The position numbers and the translations under genes are program-made. A stretch of 64,000 bases of DNA from Streptomyces antioxidans (GTDB lineage: Bacteria > Actinomycetota > Actinomycetes > Streptomycetales > Streptomycetaceae). Below the pieces are notes generated by a model. The model saw only the letters and a list, made by a program, of their open reading frames with translations, was not told the origin of the DNA and made no database searches. Positions within the stretch are counted from its first letter, which is position 1. Every line of letters starts with the position of its first letter. The stretch is taken from positions 62,001 to 126,000 of the forward strand of contig NZ_LAKD02000047.1 of NCBI RefSeq assembly GCF_000968685.2. The letters are read 5' to 3'. Positions 17,093-25,025 of the stretch are shown piece after piece.

Positions 17093-18094
17093 TCAGTCGG
17101 TGAGCGCGGGGATGACGTGTTCGCCGTACGCGTCGAGGGTGCGCTCCTTCGCGTCATGCATCGCATAGACCGCGAACTGATCGACCCCCAGCTCGCGCAG
17201 CCGCTCCAGCTTCTCGATATGCGCCTCGGGCGGGCCGAGCAGACAGAACCGGTCCACGATCTCGTCGGGCACGAAGGCCGTGTCCGGATTCCCGGCCCGG
17301 CCGTGGTGGGCGTAGTCGTATCCCTGCCGCTCCTTGATGTACGCGGTCAGCGACCCGGGCACCGCGCCGGAGTGCTCGCCGTAGCGGGAGACCAGGTCGG
17401 CCACGTGGTTGCCGACCATGCCGCCGAACCAGCGGCACTGCTCACGGGCGTGGTCCAGGTCGTCCCCGACATACGCGGGGGCGGCGACGCAGATGGTGAC
17501 CGCGTCCGGGTCGCGCCCCGCCTCGGCCGCGGCCGAGCGCACCGCCTTGACCATCCACTCCGTCAGGAACGGGTCGGCGAGCTGGAGGATGAAGCCGTCG
17601 GCCTTCCGCCCGGCCAGCGCGAGCGCCTTGGGGCCGTACGCCGCCATCCACACCGGCAGCCTGCCGTCCTCGATCCAGGGGATGCGCAGCGGGCTGCCGT
17701 CCACGACGGCCTCCCGGCCCTCCGCCAGGTCGCGGATGGCGCCGATGGCGTCCTCGAGGCGGGCGAGGGTGTTGGGCCTGCGCCCCGCCACCCGCAGCGC
17801 GGAGTCGCCGCGGCCGATGCCGCAGACGGTGCGGTTGCCGTACATCTCGTTGAGGGTGGCGAAGGTGGAAGCGGTCACCTCCCAGGTGCGGGTGCCGGGA
17901 TTGGTGACCATGGGGCCGACGATCAGCCGCTCGGTCCTGGCCAGGATCTGGCTGTAGATGACGAACGGCTCCTGCCACAGCACGGCGGAGTCGAACGTCC
18001 AGCCGTAGCCGAAGCCATTGCGCTCGGCGCGGCGCATCAGCTCGACGACGGCCGAGGCGGGTGGATCGGTCTGCAGCACGAGTCCGAAGTCCAT
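17093..18094 (-). CDS. LLM-class flavin/F420-dependent oxidoreductase (TIGR03842-like)
   Basis: 333 residues, a luciferase-like monooxygenase fold. Features seen: N-terminal FGLVLQTD; TNPGTRTWEVTASTFATLNEM; GIGRGDSALRVAGRRP; PVWMAAYGPKALALAGRKADG; and GPPEAHIEKLERLRELGVDQ. These match the actinobacterial F420-type subgroup that co-occurs with dihydropyrimidinase. It is the last gene of the operon, 14 bases after the dihydropyrimidinase stop. Its reaction is unknown. One possibility is the redox step between uracil or thymine and the dihydropyrimidine, since no dihydropyrimidine dehydrogenase is in the operon; another is oxidation of a downstream product. Confidence 0.82.
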   Translation of the reverse strand: MDFGLVLQTDPPASAVVELMRRAERNGFGYGWTFDSAVLWQEPFVIYSQILARTERLIVGPMVTNPGTRTWEVTASTFATLNEMYGNRTVCGIGRGDSALRVAGRRPNTLARLEDAIGAIRDLAEGREAVVDGSPLRIPWIEDGRLPVWMAAYGPKALALAGRKADGFILQLADPFLTEWMVKAVRSAAAEAGRDPDAVTICVAAPAYVGDDLDHAREQCRWFGGMVGNHVADLVSRYGEHSGAVPGSLTAYIKERQGYDYAHHGRAGNPDTAFVPDEIVDRFCLLGPPEAHIEKLERLRELGVDQFAVYAMHDAKERTLDAYGEHVIPALTD

Positions 18095-18108
18095 GCTCGC
18101 TCCCTGGG

Positions 18109-19509
18109 TCAGCTCAGGTACTGACAGGTGTCGCGGGTGAGGAACTGGCCGTGCCCGGCACGTCCGGTGTACTCCCGCCGGTTGATGACGGGGACACCGC
18201 GCGAGAGCACGGTCTCCACCTGCCCGGTGATCTGCTTGCCCTCGTACGCCGAGTAGTCGACGTTCATGTGGTGGGTCTCGGCGGACAGGGTCTGCCGGGC
18301 CAGCGGATCGTAGACGACGATGTCGGCGTCGGCGCCGGGGGCGATGGTGCCCTTGCGCGGATAGAGGCCGAACATCCTGGCCGGGGTGGCGCAGGCGATC
18401 TCGATCCAGCGGCGGCGGGAGATGTGGCCGTCCACCACGGCCTGGTGGAGCAGGTCCATCCGGTGCTCCACGCCCGGCATACCGTTGGGGATCTTGGAGA
18501 AGTCGCCGCGGCCCAGCTCCTTCTGCCCGGTGAAGCAGAACGGGCAGTGGTCGGTGGAGACCACCTGGAGGTCATTGGTCCGCAGCCCCCGCCACAGCGC
18601 GGCCTGGTGCTCGACGGGCCGGAGCGGGGTGGAGCACACGTATTTGGCGCCGCCGAAGTCCGGTTCGGCGAGGTTGTCCGTGGACAGGAACAGATACTGC
18701 GGACAGGTCTCGCCGAAGACCGGAAGCCCCAGGTCACGGGCGCGGATCAGCTCCCCGACGGCCTCCTCGGCCGATACGTGGACCACATACAGCGGGGCGC
18801 CGGCCACCCGGGCGAGCTGAATGGCGCGATGGGTCGCCTCCGACTCCAGCAGCGCCTTACGGACCTCACCGTGGTAGCGGGGGTCGGTCCTGCCCTCGGC
18901 CAGGGCCTGCTCCACCAGGACGTCGATGGCGATGCCGTTCTCGGCGTGCATCATGATCAGCCCGCCGTTGTCGGCGGCGCGCTGCATGGCGCGAAGGATC
19001 TTCCCGTCGTCGCTGTAGAAGACCCCCGGATAGGCCATGAACAGCTTGAAGCTGCTCACGCCCTCCCCCACCAGGAGGTCCATCTCCTTGAGCGAGCTCT
19101 CGTTCACATCGGAGAGGATCATGTGGAAGCCGTAGTCGATGGCGCAGTTGCCGCGCGCCTTGAGGTGCCAGGCGTCCAGCCCCTCGCGCAGGGCGTGGCC
19201 CACCGACTGGATGGCGAAGTCCACGATGGTGGTGGTGCCGCCCCAGGCCGCCGCCCGGGTGCCGGTCTCGAAGGTGTCGGAGGCGAAGGTGCCGCCGAAC
19301 GGCATCTCCATGTGGGTGTGCCCGTCGACGCCGCCCGGGATGACGTACTTGCCGGTGGCGTCGATCGTGCGGTCGGCGGTCCAGCCCTGGGCCCACTCGC
19401 TGCCGGGCGCGGCGAGGGCGGCGACCTTGCCGTCCTCGATCAACACATCGGCCGGGGTCTCCTCGGCGGCGGTGACGACCAGCCCGCCGCGGATCACGGT
19501 ACGGGACAT
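18109..19509 (-). CDS. hydA: Dihydropyrimidinase (D-hydantoinase)
   Basis: Opens the ring of dihydrouracil or dihydrothymine (and hydantoins) to N-carbamoyl-beta-amino acids. It is 466 residues, the family length. Binuclear metal residues: His64 and His66 in DGHTHMEMP, the carboxylated Lys155 in SSFKLFMAYPG, and histidines in MMHAENG and YVVHVS. STDHCPF gives the catalytic Asp. The substrate-loop Tyr is near AYPGVFYSD. Its ATG overlaps the stop of the aminotransferase gene by one base (TGATG), so translation is coupled. Together with the beta-ureidopropionase it gives two consecutive steps of reductive pyrimidine catabolism. Confidence 0.94.
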   Translation of the reverse strand: MSRTVIRGGLVVTAAEETPADVLIEDGKVAALAAPGSEWAQGWTADRTIDATGKYVIPGGVDGHTHMEMPFGGTFASDTFETGTRAAAWGGTTTIVDFAIQSVGHALREGLDAWHLKARGNCAIDYGFHMILSDVNESSLKEMDLLVGEGVSSFKLFMAYPGVFYSDDGKILRAMQRAADNGGLIMMHAENGIAIDVLVEQALAEGRTDPRYHGEVRKALLESEATHRAIQLARVAGAPLYVVHVSAEEAVGELIRARDLGLPVFGETCPQYLFLSTDNLAEPDFGGAKYVCSTPLRPVEHQAALWRGLRTNDLQVVSTDHCPFCFTGQKELGRGDFSKIPNGMPGVEHRMDLLHQAVVDGHISRRRWIEIACATPARMFGLYPRKGTIAPGADADIVVYDPLARQTLSAETHHMNVDYSAYEGKQITGQVETVLSRGVPVINRREYTGRAGHGQFLTRDTCQYLS

Positions 19510-20918
19510 CAGCTCGCGCTCCTTCCGGACCGGGTGGTCTGGGTGGTGTCCAATGCGGTCTTGAGGGCAGCTTCGAGGATTTCCGCGCCCTCCTCAGCCT
19601 CGGCGACGGTCAGGCTGAGCGGCGGGGCGATGCGCAGCACGCTGCTGTTGTACGCACCGCTCTTGCCGATGAGCAGCCCGCCCTCGCGGGCCGCCTCCAG
19701 CACGGCGGACGTGCCCTCGTGCCATGGGTCATCGGTGCCCGGGTCCACCAGCTCGATGCCGATCATCAGCCCCCGGCCGCGGACCTCGCGCACCCCGTCC
19801 AGACCGGCGCAGGCGGCGCGCAGCCGCTCGATCAGCAGCCCGCCGACCCGGCGGGCATTGCCCTGGAGATCGTGTTCGACCAGGTGGTTGAGGTTGGCCA
19901 GACCGGCGGCCATGGTGACGGGGCTGCCGCCGAAGGTGGAGATGGAGTTGGCGTCCAGACAGTTCATGACCGGGGCGGAGGCGACGACCCCGCCGATCGA
20001 CATGCCGTTGCCGATGCCCTTGGCGAAGGTGAGGATGTCGGGCGGCCCGGAGCCGTCGTGGGCCTGCCAGCCCCAGAAGTGGTCGCCGGTGCGGCCCCAG
20101 CCGGTCTGCACCTCATCCGAGATCCACAGGATGCCGTGCCGGTCAAGCACCTCGCGGAAGGCCGCGAACAGCCCGTCGGGCGGGGAGGTGAAGCCGCCGA
20201 CGCCCTGGATCGGCTCGGCGATCAGCGCCGCGACATTGCCGTGCGCCTGGCCGAGTACGTCCTCGAGGTCGGCCACGCACGCCGTGATGAACTCGCCGTC
20301 GGACAGCCCGGCGAACGGGCCCCGGGTGCGCACCGCGCCGTGTACGTACAGCGTCTGCAGCGGGGAGATGCTGGTGGGCGACCAGCCGCGGTTGCCGGTG
20401 ATGCCGACGGCCGAGAAGGAGCGGCCGTGGTAGCTGTTGCGCATCGCCAGGACCTGGTTGGAGCGGCGGTACGCGGTGGCGAGCAGCAGGGCCGTGTCAT
20501 TGGCCTCGGTGCCGGAGGTGGTGAAGAAGACCCGCGCGTCCGGGATGCCGGACAGCGCGGCGACCCGCTCGGCCAGTTCGACCATGGGCCGGTCGAGGTA
20601 GAGCGTGGAGGTGTGCAGGATCCGGCCGGCCTGCTCGCTGATCGCCTTGGTGACCTCGGGGAGGGCGTGGGCGGTCATCGTGGTGAGGATGCCGCCGAAG
20701 AAGTCGAGGTAGCGGTTGCCCTCGGCGTCCCAGACATGGCGTCCCTCGCCGTGGGTGATCTCGATGGGGCGCCGGTAGTAGACGGCGAGCCAGTCGGGGA
20801 GTACGGCCCGGTGGCGGGCGTGGAGGGTGGCGTGGGGGGTGGCGCTTTGGCCGCCGTCGCGGGGGTCACCGCTTTGGCCCTGGGGGCCGCTATGGCCGCC
20901 GCTGGGGTCGCCGCTCAC
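19509..20918 (-). CDS. Class III PLP aminotransferase, probably beta-alanine/beta-aminoisobutyrate transaminase
   Basis: 469 residues from GTG 20918. This start is chosen because the GTG overlaps the beta-ureidopropionase stop as GTGA, the arrangement used throughout the operon. Class III motifs: FFTTSGTEANDTALL (phosphate binding), NSYHGRSFSA, the ISDEVQTGWGRTG Asp/Glu pair and the PLP Lys300 in ILTFAKGIGNGMSIGG. The first 35 residues are Gly/Gln-rich and probably disordered. Placed between beta-ureidopropionase and dihydropyrimidinase, it most likely deaminates the beta-amino acids they release. It is AGXT2-like in sequence, and the amino acceptor is not predictable. Confidence 0.88.
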   Translation of the reverse strand: MSGDPSGGHSGPQGQSGDPRDGGQSATPHATLHARHRAVLPDWLAVYYRRPIEITHGEGRHVWDAEGNRYLDFFGGILTTMTAHALPEVTKAISEQAGRILHTSTLYLDRPMVELAERVAALSGIPDARVFFTTSGTEANDTALLLATAYRRSNQVLAMRNSYHGRSFSAVGITGNRGWSPTSISPLQTLYVHGAVRTRGPFAGLSDGEFITACVADLEDVLGQAHGNVAALIAEPIQGVGGFTSPPDGLFAAFREVLDRHGILWISDEVQTGWGRTGDHFWGWQAHDGSGPPDILTFAKGIGNGMSIGGVVASAPVMNCLDANSISTFGGSPVTMAAGLANLNHLVEHDLQGNARRVGGLLIERLRAACAGLDGVREVRGRGLMIGIELVDPGTDDPWHEGTSAVLEAAREGGLLIGKSGAYNSSVLRIAPPLSLTVAEAEEGAEILEAALKTALDTTQTTRSGRSAS

Positions 20919-21757
20919 GGTTGCACCAGCCCCTCGTAGGCGTCGGGCCGCCGGTCGCGGTAGAACGCCCACTGCTGGCGCACCTCGTCGATCAGGCCGA
21001 AGTCGAGGTCGCGGACGATCAGCTCCTCCTTCTTGTCACTGGCCACGTCGCCGACGAACTGGCCGCGCGGATCGACGAAGTAGCTGGTGCCGTAGAAATC
21101 GTTGTCGCCGTACTCCTCGGTGCCGACGCGGTTGATCGCGGCGATGAAGTACTCGTTGGCGACGGCCGCGGCGGGCTGCTCCAGCTGCCAGAGGTAGGCC
21201 GACAGACCGCGGGAGGTGGCCGAGGGGTTGTAGACCAGCTGCGCCCCGGCCAGGCCCAGCTCGCGCCAGCCCTCGGGGAAGTGGCGGTCGTAGCAGATGT
21301 ACACCCCGACCTTGCCCACGGCGGTGTCGAACACCGGCCAGCCCAGGTTTCCCGGCTTGAAGTAGTACTTCTCCCAGAACCCCTTGACCTGCGGGATGTG
21401 GTGCTTGCGGTACTTGCCGAGGTAGCTGCCGTCCGCGTCGATCACGGCGGCGGTGTTGTAGTAGAAGCCGGACTGCTCGAGCTCGAAGACGGGGACGACG
21501 ATCACCATCCCGGTCTCCCGGGCCAGCTCCTGCATCCGCCGTACGGTCGGCCCGTCCGGCACCGCCTCCGCCCACCGGTAGTGTTCCGCCTCCTGCACCT
21601 GGCAGAAGTACGGCGCGTTGAACACCTCCTGGAAGCCGATCACCTTGGCGCCCTGAGCGGCCGCCTGCCGGGCGTGTTCCTCATGCTTCGCGATCATCGA
21701 TTCGGTATCGCCGGTCCAGGTGGCCTGGACGAGGGCGGCACGTACGAGGTTGGCCAT
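20915..21757 (-). CDS. Beta-ureidopropionase / N-carbamoyl amidase (nitrilase superfamily)
   Basis: 280 residues from ATG 21757, with GAGGAG about 8 bases upstream. Hydrolyses N-carbamoyl-beta-alanine to beta-alanine, CO2 and ammonia. The nitrilase triad is visible: Glu44 in GFQEVFNAPY, Lys118 in YLGKYRKHHIP and Cys155 in VYICYDRHFPEG. The sequence NPSATSRGLSAYLWQLEQPAAAVAN agrees with carbamoylase-type members better than with true nitrilases. First gene of the pyrimidine-degradation operon; its stop overlaps the aminotransferase start. A perfect short palindrome lies 22-35 bases upstream. Confidence 0.93.
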   Translation of the reverse strand: MANLVRAALVQATWTGDTESMIAKHEEHARQAAAQGAKVIGFQEVFNAPYFCQVQEAEHYRWAEAVPDGPTVRRMQELARETGMVIVVPVFELEQSGFYYNTAAVIDADGSYLGKYRKHHIPQVKGFWEKYYFKPGNLGWPVFDTAVGKVGVYICYDRHFPEGWRELGLAGAQLVYNPSATSRGLSAYLWQLEQPAAAVANEYFIAAINRVGTEEYGDNDFYGTSYFVDPRGQFVGDVASDKKEELIVRDLDFGLIDEVRQQWAFYRDRRPDAYEGLVQP

Positions 21758-21778
21758 GATCAGCTCCTCAACCTGTTG

Positions 21779-21792
21779 TCTACGCACGTAGA
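21779..21792. promoter_or_regulatory. Palindrome upstream of pyrimidine-degradation operon
   Basis: TCTACG-CA-CGTAGA is a perfect 6-2-6 inverted repeat 22 bases upstream of the beta-ureidopropionase start. Its position overlaps the expected 5' leader or promoter, which suits a repressor operator. No regulator gene adjoins the operon, so the binding protein is unknown. Confidence 0.45.
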
Positions 21793-21905
21793 ATCGGGGC
21801 TGTGAAGAACGTAAGAGCGCACTGACCACTCTGGCAATACCGCCGCCGTTACTCAACGAAGACGATCACGTTTCGTGTTTTATCGGCGGCTTCTCGGCTC
21901 ATCTA

Positions 21906-22286
21906 GGTGCGGGTTTCGTCTCGCGCCTGCGGCGCGGTTGAGCAACGGGGCAGCGGAGTGGGGGCGCGGCGCCGCATCGCCGGGCGCCGGGCCGGTGGGT
22001 GCGAGCGCCCGTGGCGGCATCTGCGTCTGGGAGCCGAGGCCGACGCCGGACTGACGAGCCCTCCGGGTACCCCTTGAAAAAACGCTTGACCTGAAGCAAC
22101 TAATTTATCAAGCGATTTCGAGAGGGGTACCCGGCGGGCCCGCTGTCCGGCACGGCCGCAGCCGTCGGCCGGGGAAGCCGCCACCGGCGGCCACACCCAC
22201 CGGCCCGGCGCCCGGCGGCGGCGCCGCGCCCCCACCCCCGCCGCCGCTGCTCACATGCGCCGAAGGCGCGAGACGAAACCCGCACC
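21906..22286. repeat. 381-bp nested inverted repeat with AT-rich core
   Basis: Fills most of the 582-base gap between the beta-ureidopropionase start and the large low-complexity gene; no credible gene is present. The outer 22 bases (21906-21927) are the exact reverse complement of 22265-22286. The arms stay strongly similar inward, including the shared cgggcgccgggccggtgggtg. Then gggtacccctt/aggggtaccc pair at 22066-22075/22123-22132, and cgcttga/tcaagcg at 22083-22089/22108-22114. The centre (about 22073-22120) is AT-rich in a very GC-rich genome. It could be two head-to-head copies of a repeat, a MITE-like relic or a strong structured terminator. No flanking target duplication was recognised. 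Confidence 0.8.
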
Positions 22287-22339
22287 CAACCGAGCCGACC
22301 AACACGAACCCCGCCTCAGCCCCCTGCCCCGCCCCCGCG

Positions 22340-24427
22340 TCAGGCGAGACCGGGAACGCCCGGCAGCCGCGCCATGCGAAGGGCATGGGCCAGATCGTGG
22401 TGGGCGCTGGAGGAGACCTCGGCGGCCGCGTCAAGCAGCAGGGGCACCAGCGTGGCGGGGTCCTCGGCCGCCGCACGCGCCGCGTCCTCCGGCGTACGGG
22501 CCCGTACGAGCGCTTCCAGCAGGAACGCGGCCCTGTCCGGGGCACCCGCGTCGAGGAGCGCCTTCGCGATGTGGGCCACCTCGGGGGCGGGGCGCGAGAC
22601 GCTCTGCCGTAACAACCCCTCGCCGTCGGCCCCACGGTCCGCCGCGACCAGCGCCTCGGCGGCGGCGGCGAGTTGTACGGGCGGCAGACACGCCGTCTCC
22701 CACAGCAGCGTGGACACATCGGGCCCGAGCCCGGCGCGCTCCAGTTCCTCCGCGAGCACCGGCAGCCTCGCGGCGGGCCAGACGGCGGCCTCGTACAGCA
22801 CGACATGGGCCTCGCCGGAGCGGCCCGCCGCCCGGAGCCCGCCCAGCCGCGCCACCGCCTCCTGGGCGGCACGCCGGGCCGCCGCGCGCTCGGCCGCCTC
22901 ACGGGCAAGCCGCCGCGCGTCGTCCACCGCCCGGTCCCGCTTACGACGCCTGCCGCCGTCCCCGCCCTCATACGCCCCGGCGAACCGCGCCCCACGCGGC
23001 GTAGCACGGCCCCCGGCTCCGCCCTCCGCCGAGGGAGTCGCGGCCGGGGGCGCCTCCGGCGCCACCCCGGCGCCGTCATCCCCGACCCCAGCGAACCGCG
23101 CCCCGCGCGGCCGCGACCTCGCGGGGGCGGGAACGGCCGGGGGCGCGGTCGTCGTCGGCTCCGAGCCCTGCGCGGTGGCGTCGAAGGGTCCATCCGCAAC
23201 GGGCGCCGAGTCTCCGGCCGGGGCGTCCGGCGACGTGGACCCCGCCGCCGGGCTCATCGCCGCAACCTCCACGTTCGACACCCCGAGCGCCGCGTCCGCC
23301 TCCTCGTCCACCCCCGCGAACCGCGCCCCGCGCGGCCGGGGCCTCGCACGGCCAGAAGCGTGCTGGACGGTACCGGCCCCGGGGGCCGCCCCCGAGAGCT
23401 GGCCGGGCCCGTCGCCCCCAGCGACCGCTGGTTCACCACCGGGCCCGGTGGCCGCCGGGTCGCCCCCGGCCGCCACTGGTTCGCTGTCGGGTCCGCTGGC
23501 CGCCGGGTCACGCGCGGCGCGCCCAACTGGCGCGGCACCGGGCACGGTGGGCGCACCATGCCCAAGCGGCGCGGAGGCGGCGGCCCCAGCCGATGCCCCC
23601 TCACGCGCGGAGTACCCGAGCGGCGCGGCACTGTGGCCGGAGGCCGCCATGTCACGCGCGGCGTACCCAAGCGGCACACCGCCAGGCCCGGCGTCCACCT
23701 CCTCACCCACGACATGCCCAAGCGGCACACCACCAGACCCTGCCGCCACCCCATCACCCACGACATGCCCGAGCGGCACACCGCCCGGTGCGGTGGCCAT
23801 CGCTGTGGTGGCGTCGGCCCCTTCCTCGTGCGCCACCGCTTCGTACGCCACCGCGAGGCTCGCTCCCTGCGGACGCCCTCCCTCCCTCGTGGGCGCGGGC
23901 GCACCCGCGAGGGGCCCCCGCGGCGCGGTCTGCGCCGCTAGGCGGGCGTGGAGTTCTTCCGTGCGGGCGGTGGCGCGCTGGTAATCGTCCTGGGCCCAGG
24001 CCAGCTCCGTGGCGAGGCGGTGCCGGGCGGCCGGGTCCTCGGCCGTGGTCAGGGCCGATTGGAGGTCGGCTTCGCGGCGGACGGCGTTGTGCCGCTCGCG
24101 GAGCATGCCGTCCAGGCGGTCCTGAAGGGCCTCGCGGCGGCCGGGCCCGGCGTCATGGGACGCGACCGAGGCGCGGTAGAGGGTCGCCGCGCGGGACGCC
24201 GCCTCCTGCGCGACCCCGGGGCCGTGCTGGGCGGAGAGGTCCTGCAGCAGGGACTGGACGAGGTCCCACGGCGGCACCTCGAGGCCGTCGAGACAGGCCC
24301 GCAGCCCGTCCGGGTCGCGCAGGGCGAAGACGCCGTACCAGCCCGCCCCGGCGTCCAGCCGTCTCGTCAGCGCCCGCAGATACGTCGCGAACTCCTCGAC
24401 CTCGGCCGGGAGTTGCCCGCTCGCCAT
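22340..24427 (-). CDS. Large low-complexity protein with repeated RGARFAG motif; function unknown
   Basis: 695 residues from ATG 24427 (homology-free start choice; the frame is open further upstream). Residues 1-165 look helical (FATYLRALTRRLDAGAGWYGVF; then a coiled-coil-like stretch ending ARTEELHARLAAQ). Residues about 170-480 are Ala/Gly/Pro-rich with repeated GGVPLGHVVG/GYAARD units. The motif PRGARFAG occurs three times, near residues 365, 441 and 479, each followed by acidic or Gly residues. A basic RRRKRDR patch follows, then a C-terminal array of paired helices (YEAAVWPAARLPVLAEELERAG and similar) that looks like an alpha-solenoid. No enzyme motif is seen. Divergent from marR. Codon use is normal for the window. 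Possible scaffold protein, not identified. Confidence 0.75.
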   Translation of the reverse strand: MASGQLPAEVEEFATYLRALTRRLDAGAGWYGVFALRDPDGLRACLDGLEVPPWDLVQSLLQDLSAQHGPGVAQEAASRAATLYRASVASHDAGPGRREALQDRLDGMLRERHNAVRREADLQSALTTAEDPAARHRLATELAWAQDDYQRATARTEELHARLAAQTAPRGPLAGAPAPTREGGRPQGASLAVAYEAVAHEEGADATTAMATAPGGVPLGHVVGDGVAAGSGGVPLGHVVGEEVDAGPGGVPLGYAARDMAASGHSAAPLGYSAREGASAGAAASAPLGHGAPTVPGAAPVGRAARDPAASGPDSEPVAAGGDPAATGPGGEPAVAGGDGPGQLSGAAPGAGTVQHASGRARPRPRGARFAGVDEEADAALGVSNVEVAAMSPAAGSTSPDAPAGDSAPVADGPFDATAQGSEPTTTAPPAVPAPARSRPRGARFAGVGDDGAGVAPEAPPAATPSAEGGAGGRATPRGARFAGAYEGGDGGRRRKRDRAVDDARRLAREAAERAAARRAAQEAVARLGGLRAAGRSGEAHVVLYEAAVWPAARLPVLAEELERAGLGPDVSTLLWETACLPPVQLAAAAEALVAADRGADGEGLLRQSVSRPAPEVAHIAKALLDAGAPDRAAFLLEALVRARTPEDAARAAAEDPATLVPLLLDAAAEVSSSAHHDLAHALRMARLPGVPGLA

Positions 24428-24556
24428 GGCCACCCCTCCCCCATCGGACGATGAACGATGCACACCCCGAGGCCACGCATTCGACACCCTGCGTGTTACG
24501 GGACCGGTTACGGCCGTGCTACGGGCGCTTTTCCTGCTCCGCACACGACAGGCAAA

Positions 24557-24587
24557 CTTGCAAGCTTGACTGTCGATTTCCTATGCT
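24557..24587 (+). promoter_or_regulatory. Leaderless promoter and overlapping palindromes upstream of marR
   Basis: TTGCAA at 24558-24563 and TATGCT at 24582-24587 are 18 bases apart. A start site 7 bases beyond the -10 would fall on the marR ATG at 24594, so the mRNA would be leaderless. Overlapping palindromes CTTGCAAG (24557-24564) and CAAGCTTG (24561-24568) cover the -35, consistent with autorepression by the MarR protein. Confidence 0.5.
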
Positions 24588-24593
24588 CCAGCC

Positions 24594-25025
24594 ATGGCCC
24601 CGCATGATCCGGCGCATCTCGCCGTCGACCTCGCCACCGTCGTCACCCAGCTGATGCGCCGCATGCGGGCGGCCTCCTCGCAGGGGGCGCTCACCCCCTC
24701 CCAGCGCGCCGTGCTCAGTCGGCTCTCCAACGAAGGCCCGACCACCACCGCCGCGCTGGCCCGTGCCGAGCTGGTCCGGCCGCAGTCGATGCGCATGATC
24801 CTGGCGGCGCTGGAGGAGCAGGAGCTGGTGGAGCGGACCCCGCACCCCACCGACGGACGGCAGGTCGTCTTCTCGAGCACCGAGCGGGGGCGGCAGGCGA
24901 TCACCTCCGTACGGCAGGCCAAGCAGAGCTGGCTGCTGGACGCGATCGAGACCCGCCTCGACGCCGATGAGCGCCGCACCCTCGCCGAGGCCACCGAACT
25001 CCTCAAGCGACTGGTCCAGGAATGA
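24594..25025 (+). CDS. MarR-family transcriptional regulator
   Basis: 143 residues, the typical MarR length. Winged helix-turn-helix: LTPSQRAVLSRL, then TTTAALARAELVRPQSMRMILAALEEQELVERTPHP, with the wing DGRQVVFSSTERG. Terminal helices (QSWLLDAIETRLDADERRTLAEATELLKRLV) form the dimer interface. Its TGA overlaps the ATG of the MFS transporter gene (ATGA), so the two are coupled. Such pairs usually have the regulator repressing its own operon until a small aromatic or drug ligand binds. No Shine-Dalgarno is evident before ATG 24594, which fits the leaderless promoter noted just upstream. Confidence 0.92.
   Translation: MAPHDPAHLAVDLATVVTQLMRRMRAASSQGALTPSQRAVLSRLSNEGPTTTAALARAELVRPQSMRMILAALEEQELVERTPHPTDGRQVVFSSTERGRQAITSVRQAKQSWLLDAIETRLDADERRTLAEATELLKRLVQE

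Noticed and set aside
18061..20433. 790-codon plus-strand frame opposite dihydropyrimidinase and aminotransferase
   Set aside because: Antisense of two enzymes with intact catalytic motifs; its translation is compositionally biased.
21906..22286. Insertion sequence bounded by the inverted repeats
   Set aside because: The interval has no transposase-like frame and the similarity continues through the arms, so it is a palindrome rather than an IS with a cargo gene.
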